Shown piece by piece: positions 34,556-47,914 of a DNA stretch of 64,000 nt; within the stretch, counting starts at the first letter, position 1; each line of letters opens with the position of its first letter. The position numbers and the translations under genes were made by a program. Origin of the DNA: Ampelomyces quisqualis (lineage: Eukaryota; Ascomycota; Dothideomycetes; Pleosporales; Phaeosphaeriaceae); contig JAGTXZ010000011.1 of NCBI GenBank assembly GCA_018398575.1, positions 2,294,001 to 2,358,000 on the forward strand, read 5' to 3'. The notes beneath the pieces are model-generated. The model had not been told where the DNA came from and did not search any database. It saw only the letters and a program-made list of their open reading frames with translations.

Positions 34556-34837
34556 TATAAGAGGTTTGTATAGCAGCAAAGTTACAGAATAATAATAGCA
34601 GTATAGATAGAAGTAAGTTAATTTCTATTCTCTAGCTTTAGTGCAGAACTACTCTTTTGTAGGTATAACTAGACGCGTGTCTTTACAACTAGAATGCACT
34701 AAGTTTGCGCTAGTATAGTGCTATTAAGACGCTAAGGTAGTTGTGCGCGTTTTACGCGTATAATAGCTAAAGTAGCGTTATAGTAGTAAAAGCGCATTAC
34801 TGCGCAACTAATAGCTTTACACTATAGTATTTTTATA
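34556..34837 (-). repeat. Element D 3' LTR (282 bp)
   Basis: On the plus strand it reads TATAAGAGG...TTTTATA (originally TGTAAGAGG...TCTTACA). It aligns gap-free to 41168-41449. Confidence 0.9.
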
Positions 34838-35639
34838 ATTATTCTTTTTCTTCTAGAATTACTATTCTAGTAATTTATATAATATTAAGTTTTGTTAGCG
34901 TATGCCTAACGTTGTTATTGTAAGAGCTGTTGTTGTGCTAAAGCTAAAACTCTAAGTAAATCTAAGAGGTAGCTAGTAGCTATAGTAATAGTAAAAATAT
35001 AGTAGAACTTTATGTGCCTAATCTTTTCTACTTCTTTAGTAACAATTACATTACTATTACTACTATACTATCTCTTAGCTCTACGCTGTTGCAACTTTGT
35101 TGCCCTTATATTAATTACTATAAGCATAACGCCTATACTGCCTTTTACTTCTATTATTTTTATAAGTAGTATAACGCTAGCGTTACAATATTGCTAACCT
35201 AGCGCTTAGGCTATGCCTGTTGCGTGCTGTAGTAGTGTTCTTAATATTAAGTTAGTAATTTTAATTTGCCTACGTTACGCTAAGAGCCTAAGGCTTACTA
35301 GTACTTATTGTAACCTTGTAGTTAATAGCTTGCGCTGCAGCTTCTGCTAGGGTAAGAAAAAGCTCTGCCCTAAGGTCTCTACTAATTTTGTTAAGAGCTA
35401 GAATACTGTATACTAGTATTAGTAGTATCTTGCTACTAAAAAAAACTCTAACCTTATTACAGTTACTGCGTAAGAGACAGCGCTGCACTAGTAAACTAGC
35501 TTAGTAAAGCTTTTCTTGTGCACAGAAGTTAAGTATAGAAGTTATTATTAGCTTAAAAGTAATAAGATTTAGATTCTACAAGTTAAAGTAACTAACTACC
35601 TATCTACTATAGTAGAAAGTATCTTTAACTTACTACAGG

Positions 35640-36197
35640 CTTAAGTAAGTTATTTTTTTCTATTTCTTGCAGTTACTGCGCTAGTGTTCTAACAGCGTTT
35701 AAGCTAACCTTTTCCTTTTTAGTAAGGCTAACGCGCAGTCTAACTCTAACTTTAATATAAAAGAAGAGAAGTCTTTTCTTAAGTCTAAGCCTAGGTCTAA
35801 GAGTAGTAGTAGTAGTAGGGGTAGAGATAGAGATAAAACCCCTCTCTTAGATAGCCCTAGCCTTATACCTTCTTCTAAGAAAAAGAGCAAAAGTAAGGCT
35901 AAGGCTAAGGCTAAAGCTAAGCCTAAAGCTAAACTTAAGCTTAAGCCTAAGAAGCGCCTAGCTTTAGCTAGTCCTGCTAAAGAGCCTGCGTCTAAGCGCG
36001 TTAAGAGCTTAGACTTATTAGGTTACCTAGTGTACGCTGTAACAGTAGTAGTAAGGCGTAAGGTCCCCTTAGATTTAAGTAATACTGTTACCTAGGAATA
36101 GTAAGAAGAGGTAGAGGCTAGAGAGCTTAGTAATAATTTACTAGGCTTTCTAAGCTTCTATAAAGCTAATAAAGATAATAATAAGTTTCTAAGCTAA
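35640..36197 (+). pseudogene. Antisense Lys/Ala-rich frame at the 3' end of element D
   Basis: A plus-strand frame, opposite to the element, is continuous from about 35.7 kb to the stop at 36195-36197. It reads SNFNIKEEKSFLKSKPRSKS, an Arg/Ser tract (SRGRDRDKTP), a long run of KA/KP/KL (positions about 35885-35960), then LALASPAKEPASKRVKSLDL and VVVRRKVPLDLSNTVT, ending YKANKDNNKFLS. Earlier codons back to about 35.0 kb may belong. The family is unknown; the basic tract would suit a nucleic-acid-binding or nuclear protein. Confidence 0.5.
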
Positions 36198-36399
36198 GCT
36201 AGTAGTTGTGTTTAGTTGCGCTGCTAGTGCGCTAGTAGTGCGCTAGTAAGGCGCCTTTATTTTTTTATGTTTTTCTTTTTTTCTTTTGTTTTTTTCTCTT
36301 TTTTTTTGTATATTAATTGTATAAGTAATTAATCTTCTCTCTAGTTATACTTCTTTATAAGTAATTTATCTATATCTGTTTAATTAACCTATTTATTAT

Positions 36400-39300
36400 A
36401 TTCTAAGAGCTAGCCTTTCTATTTTACTAGGTAATTTACTAAACGCCTGTTACGCCTCTTTACTAATATAGCTTTAACCTTATAGCGTTGTTGTAGCTTC
36501 TTACTATTATCTAGATTAACAGGCCTAAGTAAAGTTAACTCTTCTTCTTTCTTAGCTATAAATAGCTAAAGCAAAGAAGTGTAGAATACTAGGTAAATTC
36601 TTATATACAATAAAAGTAAAATTCTAAAAGCTTATAAGCTAATTTACTCTTTTACTAGAAAGGGGCCTATCTAGCGCAGTAACAGCTTTCTGCTAGTGCT
36701 GCGCAAGCGCAGATGCTTTGTTAACAAGAAGATTATATCTCTAGGTTTAAACTCTTAAAGCCTATGTCTATTATTGTAATATTACTCTTAATATTATAAA
36801 GTTTTATACTAGTAATTAGCTAGAGCGTTCTAGGTTTGTATAAGCTTTTATAACCTTTCTCTAACGCTAGAGACTTTAGTAAGCGCTGTTAGCTTGCAGT
36901 TAAAGCGTAAGTAAAACCTATAGTAGGCAAAGAATAGAAATATTCTTAATATAGCCTACTTAGTATTATTATATGCAAATTCTGCTAGTAACAAAAAGTG
37001 TACTTAATCTTCTTAATAATTGCCTACAAAAGCTCTTAGGTATTACTTAAAAGTCTAATTTTACTATTCTATTTACCTGTCTATTTATAAGTAAAAGGTA
37101 GTGCTAAGCTAGCGTTTTGCCTTTACTACAAAGTAAAAGTCTACCTAAAATTATAAAGTAAAGACACTTTCTTAATTTAATACAATACTTTTAGGCAATC
37201 TAAAGAATTATACAACATATTCTAAGAACAGATCTACTAACTATAAGGTAGTAACTATTTTTTGTGTAGAGATATACTTAGCTATTTTAGTATACCTATT
37301 AACTATAACAAGTATTGCGTTATACACAACGCTATAGCACTTAGTAAGTAGTAGGCCTATAACAAAATCTATTATAATTTCTTACTATAGTTTCTAATGT
37401 TAAAGAAGCGCGTTTAACACGCTAGCAAAGCGCTGCTTAAGTAACTTTATGCCTTAGCACACTAAGCAAGAGTTAATGTACTTCTTAAGCTCTTTTTTAA
37501 GCCTAGGCTAATAGTAGTATTAGGCTACAAGCTTAAGCGTTTTAGCTTACCTAAAATAGCTAGCAAGTAGATTATTGTAATATAGTTTAAGAAGCTTAGC
37601 TCTAAGAGCTAGCTCTAGTAGAATATACAATTAGTCTTTAAACTAAAGGCTACCTAAAGCGTTAAGCTTCTAGTGCCTTAGGCGTTTACTAGCGCCTTAA
37701 TAGGTAGACGCTAGAGATTTAACGTCTCTGTGTATTACAACTACTTCTAAGTTATTCTGTTATACTTGTATACAGACTTTAAAGAAAGACTTAGAAAGTT
37801 TCTTATAAGCTAACCTTTCTAAGGCTGCAGCTCTTACTTGTAACTGCGTAACCCTTTAGGCTATTACTAGTCTACTCTTAGAGATTTTCTAATTAGAGCT
37901 ATAGCGCGTAGCTGTTACCTTAACGCTATGCGCTAGGCTTATAGAAATATCTTTATTAAGATGTAGAGTACCTACTTACTATTAAGCTATTGTCTAGCTT
38001 CTTACTAACGCTAGCTTTTTACTAGGTAGCTTAGCTTAGGTTTCTGCTAGCTGCAACTTCTTTTGCAGTGCTAGCAATATATCTAATAGTTAAACATCTA
38101 GCATATTACTGTTGTCTACAAGTTACCTTAAAGGCCTATCTGTAGGATTTGTTCTTCTAGACTAATACTTAATCTTAAAGTTATAAGCAGCTAGCTTTAT
38201 AGCCTTGCTAGCCTATCTTTTAGACAGGGTTAACGTACCTATAAAGCCGCGTAGGTTATTATAGTCTGTTTATATTTCTAACTAAACTGCTAGCCTCTTA
38301 ACATAGTAACGCTAGTGCTGTACTACTATAATAATAGCAAGAAGCTCTAAGTTGTATATGTAGTAGTTTCTTTTTACAGGTAAGAGTTTTCTTAACTAAA
38401 AGGCTATAGGGTGCTAGTTTCTATCTATATAAAGTTAAGAGAAAATACCTACTACTCTCTAGATAGAGGTATTAGTTTCTAGCTTAGATTAAAGCGTGTA
38501 GTTATAGTGCTATAGGACTAGTGCAGTTGTAAACCTATTGTAAAGCTAGCGCTTTACCTTCTCTGCTGCGTTAGGCTAGTTAAAAGAACTAGACTTTTTC
38601 TCTTAAACTAATCTCTTTAGAAGATTAGTAATAGAGCTAATAATAACAGAGAAACTCTATATAAAGCGTTAATAGAAGTTTGCAAAGCCTAAGAAAACTT
38701 AAATATCTCTAAAGGACGTTAGCGTAGGCTAATTAATAACTACGCAAACCTGTTCTAGATCTATTGTAACACTATTAAGGCGTACAATAAACCCTAAGAA
38801 CTTAACTTAGTTAGTAGCAAAGGTACACTTCTTTAAGTTAACAAAAAGACTGTATTCTTTTAGCTTAGCAAGTACTTTTCTTACCTGTTCCTAATAATTC
38901 TCTTCTTTTTAAGAAAAGATTAAGATATTATTAAGATAGACAACGCAAAAGATATCTAAATATAGAGCTAAGGCTCTGTTAATATACTTCTAAAACGTAG
39001 CAGGCGCGTTAGTTAGTCCAAAAGGTATAACTATGTATTTAAAGTAGCTGTATTGCGTGCAAAACACTGTCTTCTACGTATTACTTTACTAGATTCTAAT
39101 ACAGTAATACACGTTCTTAAGATTAAGCTTAGTAAACTTTACTAATCTATAGAGCTAATTAAGAGTCTCTTTAATTAAGAGCAGGGCTAATCTATTCTTA
39201 TTAGTAACTTAGTTAAGGCCTTAATAGTCTACGCAAAGGTGTAACATCCTATCTTTTTTAGGTACAAACAGAATAGGTGCTTCTACTAGGCTTATACTTT

Positions 39301-41000
39301 CTTAGATCTAGCCTAGGCTTTACGCTGTTGCTAAGTAGTTGCGTAGTACACTTAGCTCCTTTAGTAAGAAGTTGTAGAGCAGCCTATATAGAGCTGTAGC
39401 TCTTTCTTCTAGCTTAATAGCGTAGTTGCCTCTATAGTGCTATAGCAGCGCGTTAGTAGCGTTACTATTTACAACGTCTTTAAAATCCTTAAGTTTAATA
39501 GGCTATAATAGGTATTTAGTAGAAGAGAATTATAGACTGCCTACTAGAACTGCGTACACGCTTAGCTTGTTATAAAAAGATCCTGTAAAGGTTTTTACGT
39601 CTTTAACTCTTATTATATTAGTGTTAAGCTTATAGCGCTACTGCTTTAACTTATAGTTAATAACAACACGTCTCTCTTTTAGGCTTAGTAGCTCTAAAAT
39701 AATAGGTTAAGCTGCGTTAGCAATCTTGTATAGGATAGTAGTAAAGAACTTAGTAACGCTCTAGTTATTCTTTATTGTTAGATAGGCCTAATAAGCGTAG
39801 AAGCTAGGCACTGTGCTTAAGTTAAGTAAGTAGATAGTTAGTAGCGCTACGCTATTAATCTAAGAAAAGTCCTTAAGTAAGTTAACTTTCTTGTTAATTG
39901 TACTAAGTTCTATACTATAGTTAATTAGTATTTGTGTAGGCTGCGCAGCGCTATTGTTACGCAGCGTTCTAAGTACTTTAATATAATTCTCTTGTTATAA
40001 TAAAACTTAAGCTGTTAAGAGAAAGAGTACTCTTAGGCCTTCTTGTTTTTTATTTATATTAAGTTTAAGCTAGTAACAGAAGAGAAGTTATTAAGCCTTA
40101 ATCTATACTCTCTAGCCTAATAGCCTATTTTACTGCAATAGTAGCAAGCGTTAGTTAGCTTTAGGCTTAAGTTTGTAGTACTAGTAGCACAACGTTATAG
40201 AGCTGTTATGTTAGGTTTAAATTGTAAAGTTTTGCCTATACTAGGCGTTCTTTGTGTGCAATAGTATAGTAATAGTATACTACTACTATAGCGTAAGTTA
40301 TCTTTAAGCGTTACAGCGCGTTTAACAAGTTTTCTGTAGGTATTAGAAAACTTAGTATAGTTAGAAAGAGCTACTCTAATCTCTAGGTAGAGTTTACTAT
40401 ATAAGTGTATTACTAGGTATTTCTACTTAGAAGAGAGGTTTACCTAATTTTCTAACGTTAATAAGTAGGCTGTAAATTTGTTTACTCTTTAGCTGTCTTT
40501 TTAGACTGCTTTTTAATACTATATAGTAACTTAGAGCTCTCTATTTATAAAGCTCTTAATTTAATTAAGTAGAAAGAACATTATATTGCGCTACGCTAGC
40601 GTTTTGCTATTATCTTTCTATTTCCTCTGTATCTATATTTATTAAAATATAGTTTGTAAGTATTAGAAAGTAAAGGCAATCTTTTAGTCCTTAAGCTAGA
40701 AGGCTAAGAAGTCTAATTAAAAGGTAATAGATAGCCTAGCCTTAAAGTCCTAATACTTTCTAATTCTCTTGCCTTTAAAGACAAAGATATTCTTAATCTT
40801 TAGCCTGCGTCCTAGTAGCGCTAATAGGTTAAGTTAGAGGCGTTGCGCTAGTAGAGACATATTGCGTCTACTAAGAGGGGTTTGTTCTACTTTATTAGGA
40901 GCGCCTAAGAGCTGTTTAAGAGTTAAAAGAGGCTGTTTACTTACTAGTAATTGCTTCTATTAGTGTACTTCTTTCTCTAGATTCTAGATCTTAGCTTACT
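36400..41000 (-). pseudogene. Element D gag-pol relic (gypsy type)
   Basis: On the minus strand, RT motif PFGLTNAPATF lies at about 39034-39001 and YLNNILIFS (originally YLDDILIFS) at about 38945-38913, with CTQYSYFKYIVI just before. RNase H and integrase should follow to about 36.4 kb. The frame is broken by TAA/TAG throughout; domain limits are approximate. Confidence 0.75.
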
Positions 41001-41167
41001 TCTTAAGTTCTTAGCGCTAGCGCTTTAGCTGCGCTAAGCGTTTACTTAGACTACTTATTATTTCTTTATTAGAAGTGTTTTCTCTTAGTAGGTTTAGAGA
41101 TAGATTCTAATCTATTATTTTTAAGTAACTAGGCTGCTATCCTTTTATAAGGTAGAGGAATTAAAAC

Positions 41168-41449
41168 TATAAGAGGTTTGTATAGCAGCAAAGTTACACA
41201 ATAACAATAGCAGTACAGATAGAAGTAAGTTAATTTCTGTTCTATAGCTTTAGTGTAGAGCTGCTCTTTTGTAGGTATAACTAGATGCGTGTTCTTATAA
41301 CTAGAATGCACTAGGTCTGCGCTTACATAGTACTGTTAAGACGCTAGGGTAGTTATGCGCGTTTTACGCGTGTAATAGCTAGAGTAGCGTTATAGTAGCG
41401 TAGGCGCATTACTGCGCGACTAATAGCTCTACGCTATAGTATTCTTACA
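41168..41449 (-). repeat. Element D 5' LTR (282 bp)
   Basis: Partner of 34556-34837. It retains more CpA (gcagtacagat, acaataacaat) than the left copy, so the two LTRs were mutated to different degrees. Confidence 0.9.
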
Positions 41450-41559
41450 TAGACTCTAAGCAAGAATGCTTAGTTAGAGTATAAGAAATCTCTAAGATTT
41501 TTTGTACAGAGAGAAGCTTTAAGTATCTCTTAATATAATAAATAGAAGAAGAAAGATAG

Positions 41560-41746
41560 TGTTATAGGCTAGCCCGCAAAGATAGAACAATAAGGTGCTA
41601 GAAAGAGTTATATTTCTTAAGCTTCTTTACTAGTTACAAAAGAGGTTTATATACTCTCTGTGCGTGCTAGTCTATAAAGAGGTAGTAAGGCTAGACTAAG
41701 CTCTTTCTAAGAAGGTAAAGAGCTAGGTAAAGCCTAGCCTATTATA
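41560..41746 (-). repeat. Element C1 3' LTR (187 bp)
   Basis: Reads TGTTATAGGCTAGC...CCTATTATA on the plus strand. Four copies of this LTR exist in the window (C1 and C2), all 187 bp. Confidence 0.95.
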
Positions 41747-42040
41747 TACCTCTTTACTTACCCTTCTCTTAATGTAAGAGCTTGCGTTGTTGTAATATAG
41801 TAATTACGTTACAAAGATAGGCTAAGGTTGTTCTAGCGCTACTTGTTGCCTAGCTGCCTACTGTGCGCGTGCGTTTATGCGCCTACTGTAATTTTGTATT
41901 AGCGCTTAGCTAGCTCTATCCTAGTTCTTGCACTACTAACACTATTCTCTTTTAGTTTTTCTCTCTACCTTTAGACTGCGCCTAGACTACACACTAACTA
42001 TACCTACTCTTCTAATAATTAACCTATTAATTGCTTTCTA

Positions 42041-42550
42041 ATGTTGTCTCTTGCGTACTCTAAGCGCCCTTTCCTTAACTCTGTTACGCTCTTAAGGCGC
42101 TGTTGTTATACAGGTAGTTATAAAGTAACTAGCAACTCTAATAATAAGGCTACAACACTAAAGCGCGTACAGTTTAACTACTTGTTATGTGTTAAGAAGT
42201 GCGTAGTTTGTAGCTATATTAACTACGTGTAGGATAGTAGTAAAAAGTATAGCTCTTGTTATATAGTAAAATACTATTATAAGTTATTTACAGGCTAGCT
42301 CTCTGCGCATCTAGCTCTTTGCGCAGCTCTTAAGGCCTATAAGCTTATTGCTAATAGTAAGAATATAGAGGTATACGTTAAGAAGGCTAGTACGCGCACC
42401 CTTACGTACTTAAAGGCTATAAGTAGTTTTCTAGCTACACTTATTCTGCAACTGTTTTCCTAACTTACTATAGTTCTATAACGCTAAGCTTAACTTTAAG
42501 GTAGCTTACTAGCTTGCTTAGAACAGTAGCGTAACAGCCTTAGCCTTTAG
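42041..42550 (+). pseudogene. C1 antisense frame: Cys-rich domain plus coiled coil
   Basis: Opposite to the element. The first 63 codons are open; beyond them the frame is closed only by TAA/TAG. It reads LLCVKKCVVCSYINYV, then SSKKYSSCYIV (CxxC pairs, some Cys now Tyr), a middle part LCAALKAYKLIANS, and a helical end (LTIVLQRQAQLQGSLLAC with stops read as Gln, then LEQQRNSLSL). The exact 510-nt counterpart is in C2 at 52773-53282. The layout Cys-rich then helix recalls uncharacterised repetitive fungal proteins with C-x2-C...KC-x2-C and a final RLRKQ-type helix. Confidence 0.65.
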
Positions 42551-43299
42551 CTCTACTTCTAACACTCTGTTGTTATCTCTTATTATTATAACGCCTAGCT
42601 GCAAAAACTAAGTAAACAACCTAGTTCCTGCTCTAAACATGTTAGGCTAAGGTATATAAGAGATAATAGCGTCGCAGCGTAAGATTATAGCTAACTAGAA
42701 CGTAAGTAGTAGCTAGCCTACCTTTTATCTGTAAGTTTACTAACTAAAGATTACGTAAGGCTTTCTTCTGCGCTGCTCTTGCTGCTGCCTCTGTCTCTTC
42801 TTACTTTAAGCTACGTATAGCGTTGCCTGCAGGCTTTAGTAACAGCCTTTTAGGCCTACTCTATTACTACTATTGCTACTCTACGTTCTTTAATAATAAC
42901 AAGTTACTCTTTATTAAAGATTAGGCTTAAGCTGTTGTGTCTTTGTTGTGCCCTTAGGCTAACTCCTTAGAGTCTTCTATAAGAGCCTAGCTATCCCTAG
43001 ATAGTTACTCTTTTAGAGCCTAAAATAAATTTTCTATAGCCTATGTAGCTCTAAATTTGTGTGCTTGTTGTCCCTTAAGTAATGTTACCTTGTAAACGCT
43101 TTGTCTAGTTACTTTTAAATGTGTAAAGTACTTCTATATTAAAGAAGTTTTTTTTTAGGTGCTATAATAGTGTAAGCTATCTCTTCTACTTAACTAGCAC
43201 TTGTTTCTTGTTATAGCCTTGTGCGTTTTTCTCTTAGAGTATTTCTTCTACTTCCTATTTGCGCAGATCTTTGTTTTTATCTTCTAGTTCTAGCGCTTG

Positions 43300-46200
43300 T
43301 CTTAGTCTAAAGTCTTAGAAGACTTAGCTTAGGAGTAGGTCTTTAAAGGCTAGTTTAATAAGGTTAACGTGCACTATTTTATAAAGGCTTCCTAGTAAAT
43401 CTAAAGTAACTATAAGTAGCGTTAGTATAGCTACTATAGTATACTTTACTTATAGCTAGTTTAACTTCTTGCTTTGCTATACTGTTTTAACGTTTCTTAT
43501 TAAGAACTATACCTTGTCCTTAACCTAATATTAGCGTGCTAGTTAACGTGCCTAATCTGTAGCCTCTTGTTGTTTTTGCTAAGTATATAAGATTACTACT
43601 TAGGCTATTTCTATTTCTTCTTGTAGGTAGCGCACAAACTAGACAGCTTTCTTCTTTGCTATTATACAAGACACTTGTTAGATATGCTTAGGCTAGATAG
43701 GTAGTATATTATATTTGTTTAGTAGTAAATTAGAGCTAACACTAGTTGCAGAGGAGTTCTTGTTGTTAAGCGCTAGCTAGCAAGCAGTAAGGTACTAGAG
43801 CTAATTTGTTTAGAAAAAGTTTATTATAACTCTTAAGACTAATTGTACTTCTTAGTTAGCTTATTTTGTGCTGCTGTCTATTTAAGAGTAGTGTGCTGTA
43901 GACAGAAGTTGTTTAACTCTAACAAGCTTGCATAGAGTTTTCTAGAATCTCTCTAGCTAGTCTAAGCTGCAGTTACTAATTATACTGCTTAGGAAACTAT
44001 AAAACTACTACTAGACTTCTTTAAATTGCTCTGCGCACTCTTTAGCCTTTATTAACAGTATAGCTTCTAGTTACACGTATTTAGACAGTCTATTAGTAAT
44101 AACTAAGAGATATTAAGAAGAGGCTTTGCAAGCTTGTAAGAGATTTACTATAAAATCTATAGAGATTTAGGCCTAGTATTAATCTGCAACTAGAATTAGC
44201 TGCAAGAGACTTTGTTGTTAGAGGTAAGACACGTAAGCTCTGTAACAATAATAGTTACAGATAAACTAAGTAACGTCTGCAGCTATTCTATCCTAATAAT
44301 AGTCTTTACGCAAGATCTAAAATGTCCTATTTTTACCTAGGTAACTAGCTAAGTTTAAGTTGTGTGCTTACTAAATAACTATTATAGTAAGTAGCTTTTA
44401 CTTTAGCAGCTACATTACGCCTCTTTACTAAAGCGCGCTATGCGCAAAGACGTTACAGTTACTAACTTGTTAATTTATCTTAGCTTCTAATAGAAATACT
44501 CTAGCGCTCTAGTGTACTACTTGCAGATAGGCTTAATATATCTTATCTTAGCGTATAGCCTTATTCTAAAGCTCTTGCATGTACTAGTCTAAGAAGAGGA
44601 AATTCTCTAAGAGAAGTAGACAGTCCCCCTTATAGAGCTGTATAGACGTAAACTAGATAGAAAGCAAAGTTATAACGCGCTCTAGTTACAGCATGTAACT
44701 CTGCGCATTCTGCTTACGCTAGCTTAGCGCGTCTAGATAAGTAGTAAAGCGCCCTAAGTAGTACTAGAGGTAAAAGTAGAATTTAAACAGTAGTTTTAAC
44801 TAACGTTGTTGTTGCTCTATAAGCAATTGCGTAGTTATAAAGTATTCTAGATTCTTATAGTCTGTAAGAATAGTAAATAGCTTGTAAACACTTTAAAGCT
44901 CTAGCATCTATACTTTAAGGTATTTAATAACTACTATAAGCTTCTTATTATAGATAGTATAGTTACGTTGTACTAGCAATAAGGATGTAGAGTAGTATAC
45001 AATAGAGTAAAGTACTCTATTAACGTCCTGCAAGAAGCACCTTTTAAGAGTACCTCTAGAGCTATCTACTTCTACTACTATAGGCTACGCAGAGTTCTAC
45101 TAAGTTAGGACTAGTTTAGAGCTAAAGACACGCTTTAAGCAGTTAAACGCGTATTACGCTTTAGTTGTCTATAGAAAAGCAGCGTTCTTCTTTGTTAACG
45201 CATGCAAGAGAGCTGCAATACTAGAGAAATTTAGTATAAAGTTTCTATAGAAGTTAGCAAACCTAAGAAAGCTCTAGACTTCTTAAGAGAATGTTAGAAG
45301 CTCTTATTCTGTAATAGCTTGTACTTTAGCAAGGTTTAGCTAGACAGCCTATCCTGCCTTAATAATATATTCTAGATACTTAACTATCTTTGTTGTAAAA
45401 GTACACTTCTTAAGGTCTAGGTATAAACAGGCGTTGCAGAGAAGTTAAAGGACCTATTATACCTTACTATAGTAGTCTTTAAGTAAACTGCTAGAGTAGA
45501 TAAGCACGTTATCTAAGTATGCTATAGCAAAGTTCCTTAGCGTTTCTTTAAGAGCAGTATTAATGTAACGCTAAAAAGAAGAGAGTGCACTAGAAAGTTC
45601 TATAGAACAGACAAGCTACTTAAAGAAGCTAAAGCGTATACAAAATACTATAAGGTGCTTATCTCCTGCTATAACCTTTATCTAGTAAAAGGCTAAGCAA
45701 ATATTAACTTTTGTAAACTACCTTGCCTAAGAAAGTGTACAAAGAGTTTCTTTAATTAACAAAAGTAGGTATTAATCTACCTTTGTAATTTTGTTTAAGG
45801 CCTAGTAGTTAATATAAAGGCGCTATGCACCTAAAGCCTTCTTTACTAGCAAAACTAGAGCTTTTGCTGCAGAGGAGCTAGCGCAGATCTAGCTCTTATC
45901 TAAGAGGTTTATAACTTACTGTTGCAGCTCTATTAGCTAATTGTAAGGCATAGAGTATAATAGACTCTAAGAAAAGTCTAAAGTCTTCTTATCCTTGCTT
46001 AGTTAGAGTTAGATATAATAGTCTATCTAGCTCTTGTGCAGAGGCAGACTAGAGGCAAAGCGTTTGTTAAAAACATTTATAAAGTCTAAGATCTGCAGTA
46101 AGAGTAAGGTTATTAATGTCTACTTTTTAGGTAACTTACTTAATATATTTGTTATAGCGTAGATACTAGTTACAGCAAAAATTATACAGCGCTTTTGTAA

Positions 46201-47850
46201 CTTAGAATAGTTATAAAACTCCTATGTTACCTTAGTAGCGCTAATCTCTTTTAGAGGTAAGAGAGTAGTGTAGTAAGCCTTCTTCTTTACTAGTAGGTTT
46301 CTAGCCTACCTAATAGTTATTGTGCTGTTAGTTACATAAATAGCTACTTCTTTATAGGCTAGCTATAGTTTCCTTAGAATTAAGTTATAGGTAAGGCTAG
46401 AAACTAAGTAAGTAACTAATCGCAATTGCTAACTATTAATATTATAGTCTAGAAACGCAATTTAAGTAATTAGTGTAGGCGTACTATCTGTAGCAGCCTG
46501 CTTTAAGTGTTGTAGCAGAATATTAGTAGTGCGTACTTCTATTCTATCTGCTAGCGCAGCGTTAATAGCGCTATAACACTTATATTCTGTATCTACTAAG
46601 GCGTTAACGTTAGTAGCGCTGTCTAGTAATAGTAGAACAAAAAATAGGTTGCTATTAAGGTAGTTAAGTAGCGTCTCTTATTTCTTGTTTCTTCTACTAA
46701 CGCTATTTAAGGAGCGCCTCTATCCTTCTAAGAAGGTAAAAGCTACTAGTTTTTTAAAATCTCTATTAGGGCTTTTTTGCTGCGTAAAGCGCTAATATTG
46801 TAGATCTATACTGTATTTAGACAGCCCTGTACGTAGTGTTCTTACTTACTATAATATATACACAAATTACCTTTATAACGCTGCTTATAGAGCCTCTTAG
46901 AGACCTAGTTTTTTAACTAAGGTTGGCCTGCACTATTTGCTTGCTAGGCCTTAACCTATTCTTTTATCTCTAAACTTATACTAACTGCAGACACTGTTAC
47001 TATCTTAATGTTCTTGTCTAAGTCTCTCTTTGCCTAGGTCTTTTCTTTTGTGTACAAGTATTAATACTTCTTAATAGCTACAGTTTCTAAGTTAATTGTA
47101 ATAGATTAATACTCTACTACTACTTAGTTGTAATTAGTACAGGAAATGCTGTAGTAAAAGGCAACTTATTATAGAAAGTAGTTTAGGGCGCGTTGTAATT
47201 TATTAAGTTGCTATTTATTATCTTACGTTACTCTTTTGTATTGCAAGAGAAAAGACTTAAAGCGCAAAAAGATGTTAGTAAAGAACTCTTTCTTAGCCTA
47301 GCGCAGCCTTTCTAAAACTGCTTAAGCATGTTTCTTACTATGCTTATCTTTATAGCAGAAATTAAGATATTTTATAAAGTTTACAGAGTCTTAATTGCCT
47401 ACTTCTCCTCTACTAGCGTAGTAGAGGGTAACTTCTTGTTAGACCTTTAGCAATAAGTTAGCCTAAATAAAGGCGTATTAGTTCTAGGCGCTCTTAATAA
47501 AAGCAGAGTTAGTCTTAAGCTTATAGGTTATAGTAACCTTCTAGGCAGTAAAGCAGGACTTGTTGCCTAAAAACAGGTCGCCTAAAAGTAGTAGCTTGCG
47601 TTAGACTAGAGAAAGAGCAGAAGTAGTAAGCGTTAAATTTCTAGTAGTTTACGTATAGTAAGGTGCTAAGAGGGAGTTTAGCGTAGGAGCTAAAGAGAAG
47701 GAAGAGAGGTTTATAAGTTAAGTAACAAGAGACTAGAGTACTATCTCTAGGGCGTTAATTTAGTTCTCTATAGCTTAAAAGCAACTGTCTAACAGAGCAC
47801 AGTAAGCCTAAAGGTTAGTTTAAGACTCTTGCCCTTTAGGCTCTAACTTA
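43300..47850 (-). pseudogene. C1 gag-pol relic (gypsy type)
   Basis: On the minus strand: ALNKITKVDQYLLLLIKET-like RT start (about 45780), FQRYINTALKET at about 45572-45537 and AYLDNVLIYS at about 45525-45495, where D is expected for N. RNase H and integrase follow leftwards to about 43.3 kb; gag lies near 47.8-46.9 kb. TAA/TAG codons break it throughout. Confidence 0.75.
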
Positions 47851-47914
47851 GTGTTAGAGTGTTAGTTAGATAAAGCTATTCTACAGTTGTTGTTGTATTA
47901 GGAAGAAATACAAT

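Larger units (their letters stand above)
34556..41449 (-). mobile_element. Element D: Ty3/gypsy retrotransposon, minus strand, RIP-degenerate
   Basis: 6894 bp between 282-bp LTRs. In its own (minus) direction it has 5' LTR (right), gag, protease, RT (about 39.0-38.9 kb), then RNase H and integrase, an antisense extra frame, and 3' LTR (left). RT comes before the presumed integrase region, as in gypsy. Flanking pentamers do not match (CTTTA left, TAGAC right), so it is not a simple insertion: recombination joined it to its present flanks. Confidence 0.85.

Noticed and set aside
35012..35197. Hydrophobic 61-codon frame that could pass for a small membrane protein or effector
   Set aside because: Leu/Ile/Thr-rich content is what TA-converted DNA gives in any frame, and the neighbouring frame is the better candidate for old coding sequence.
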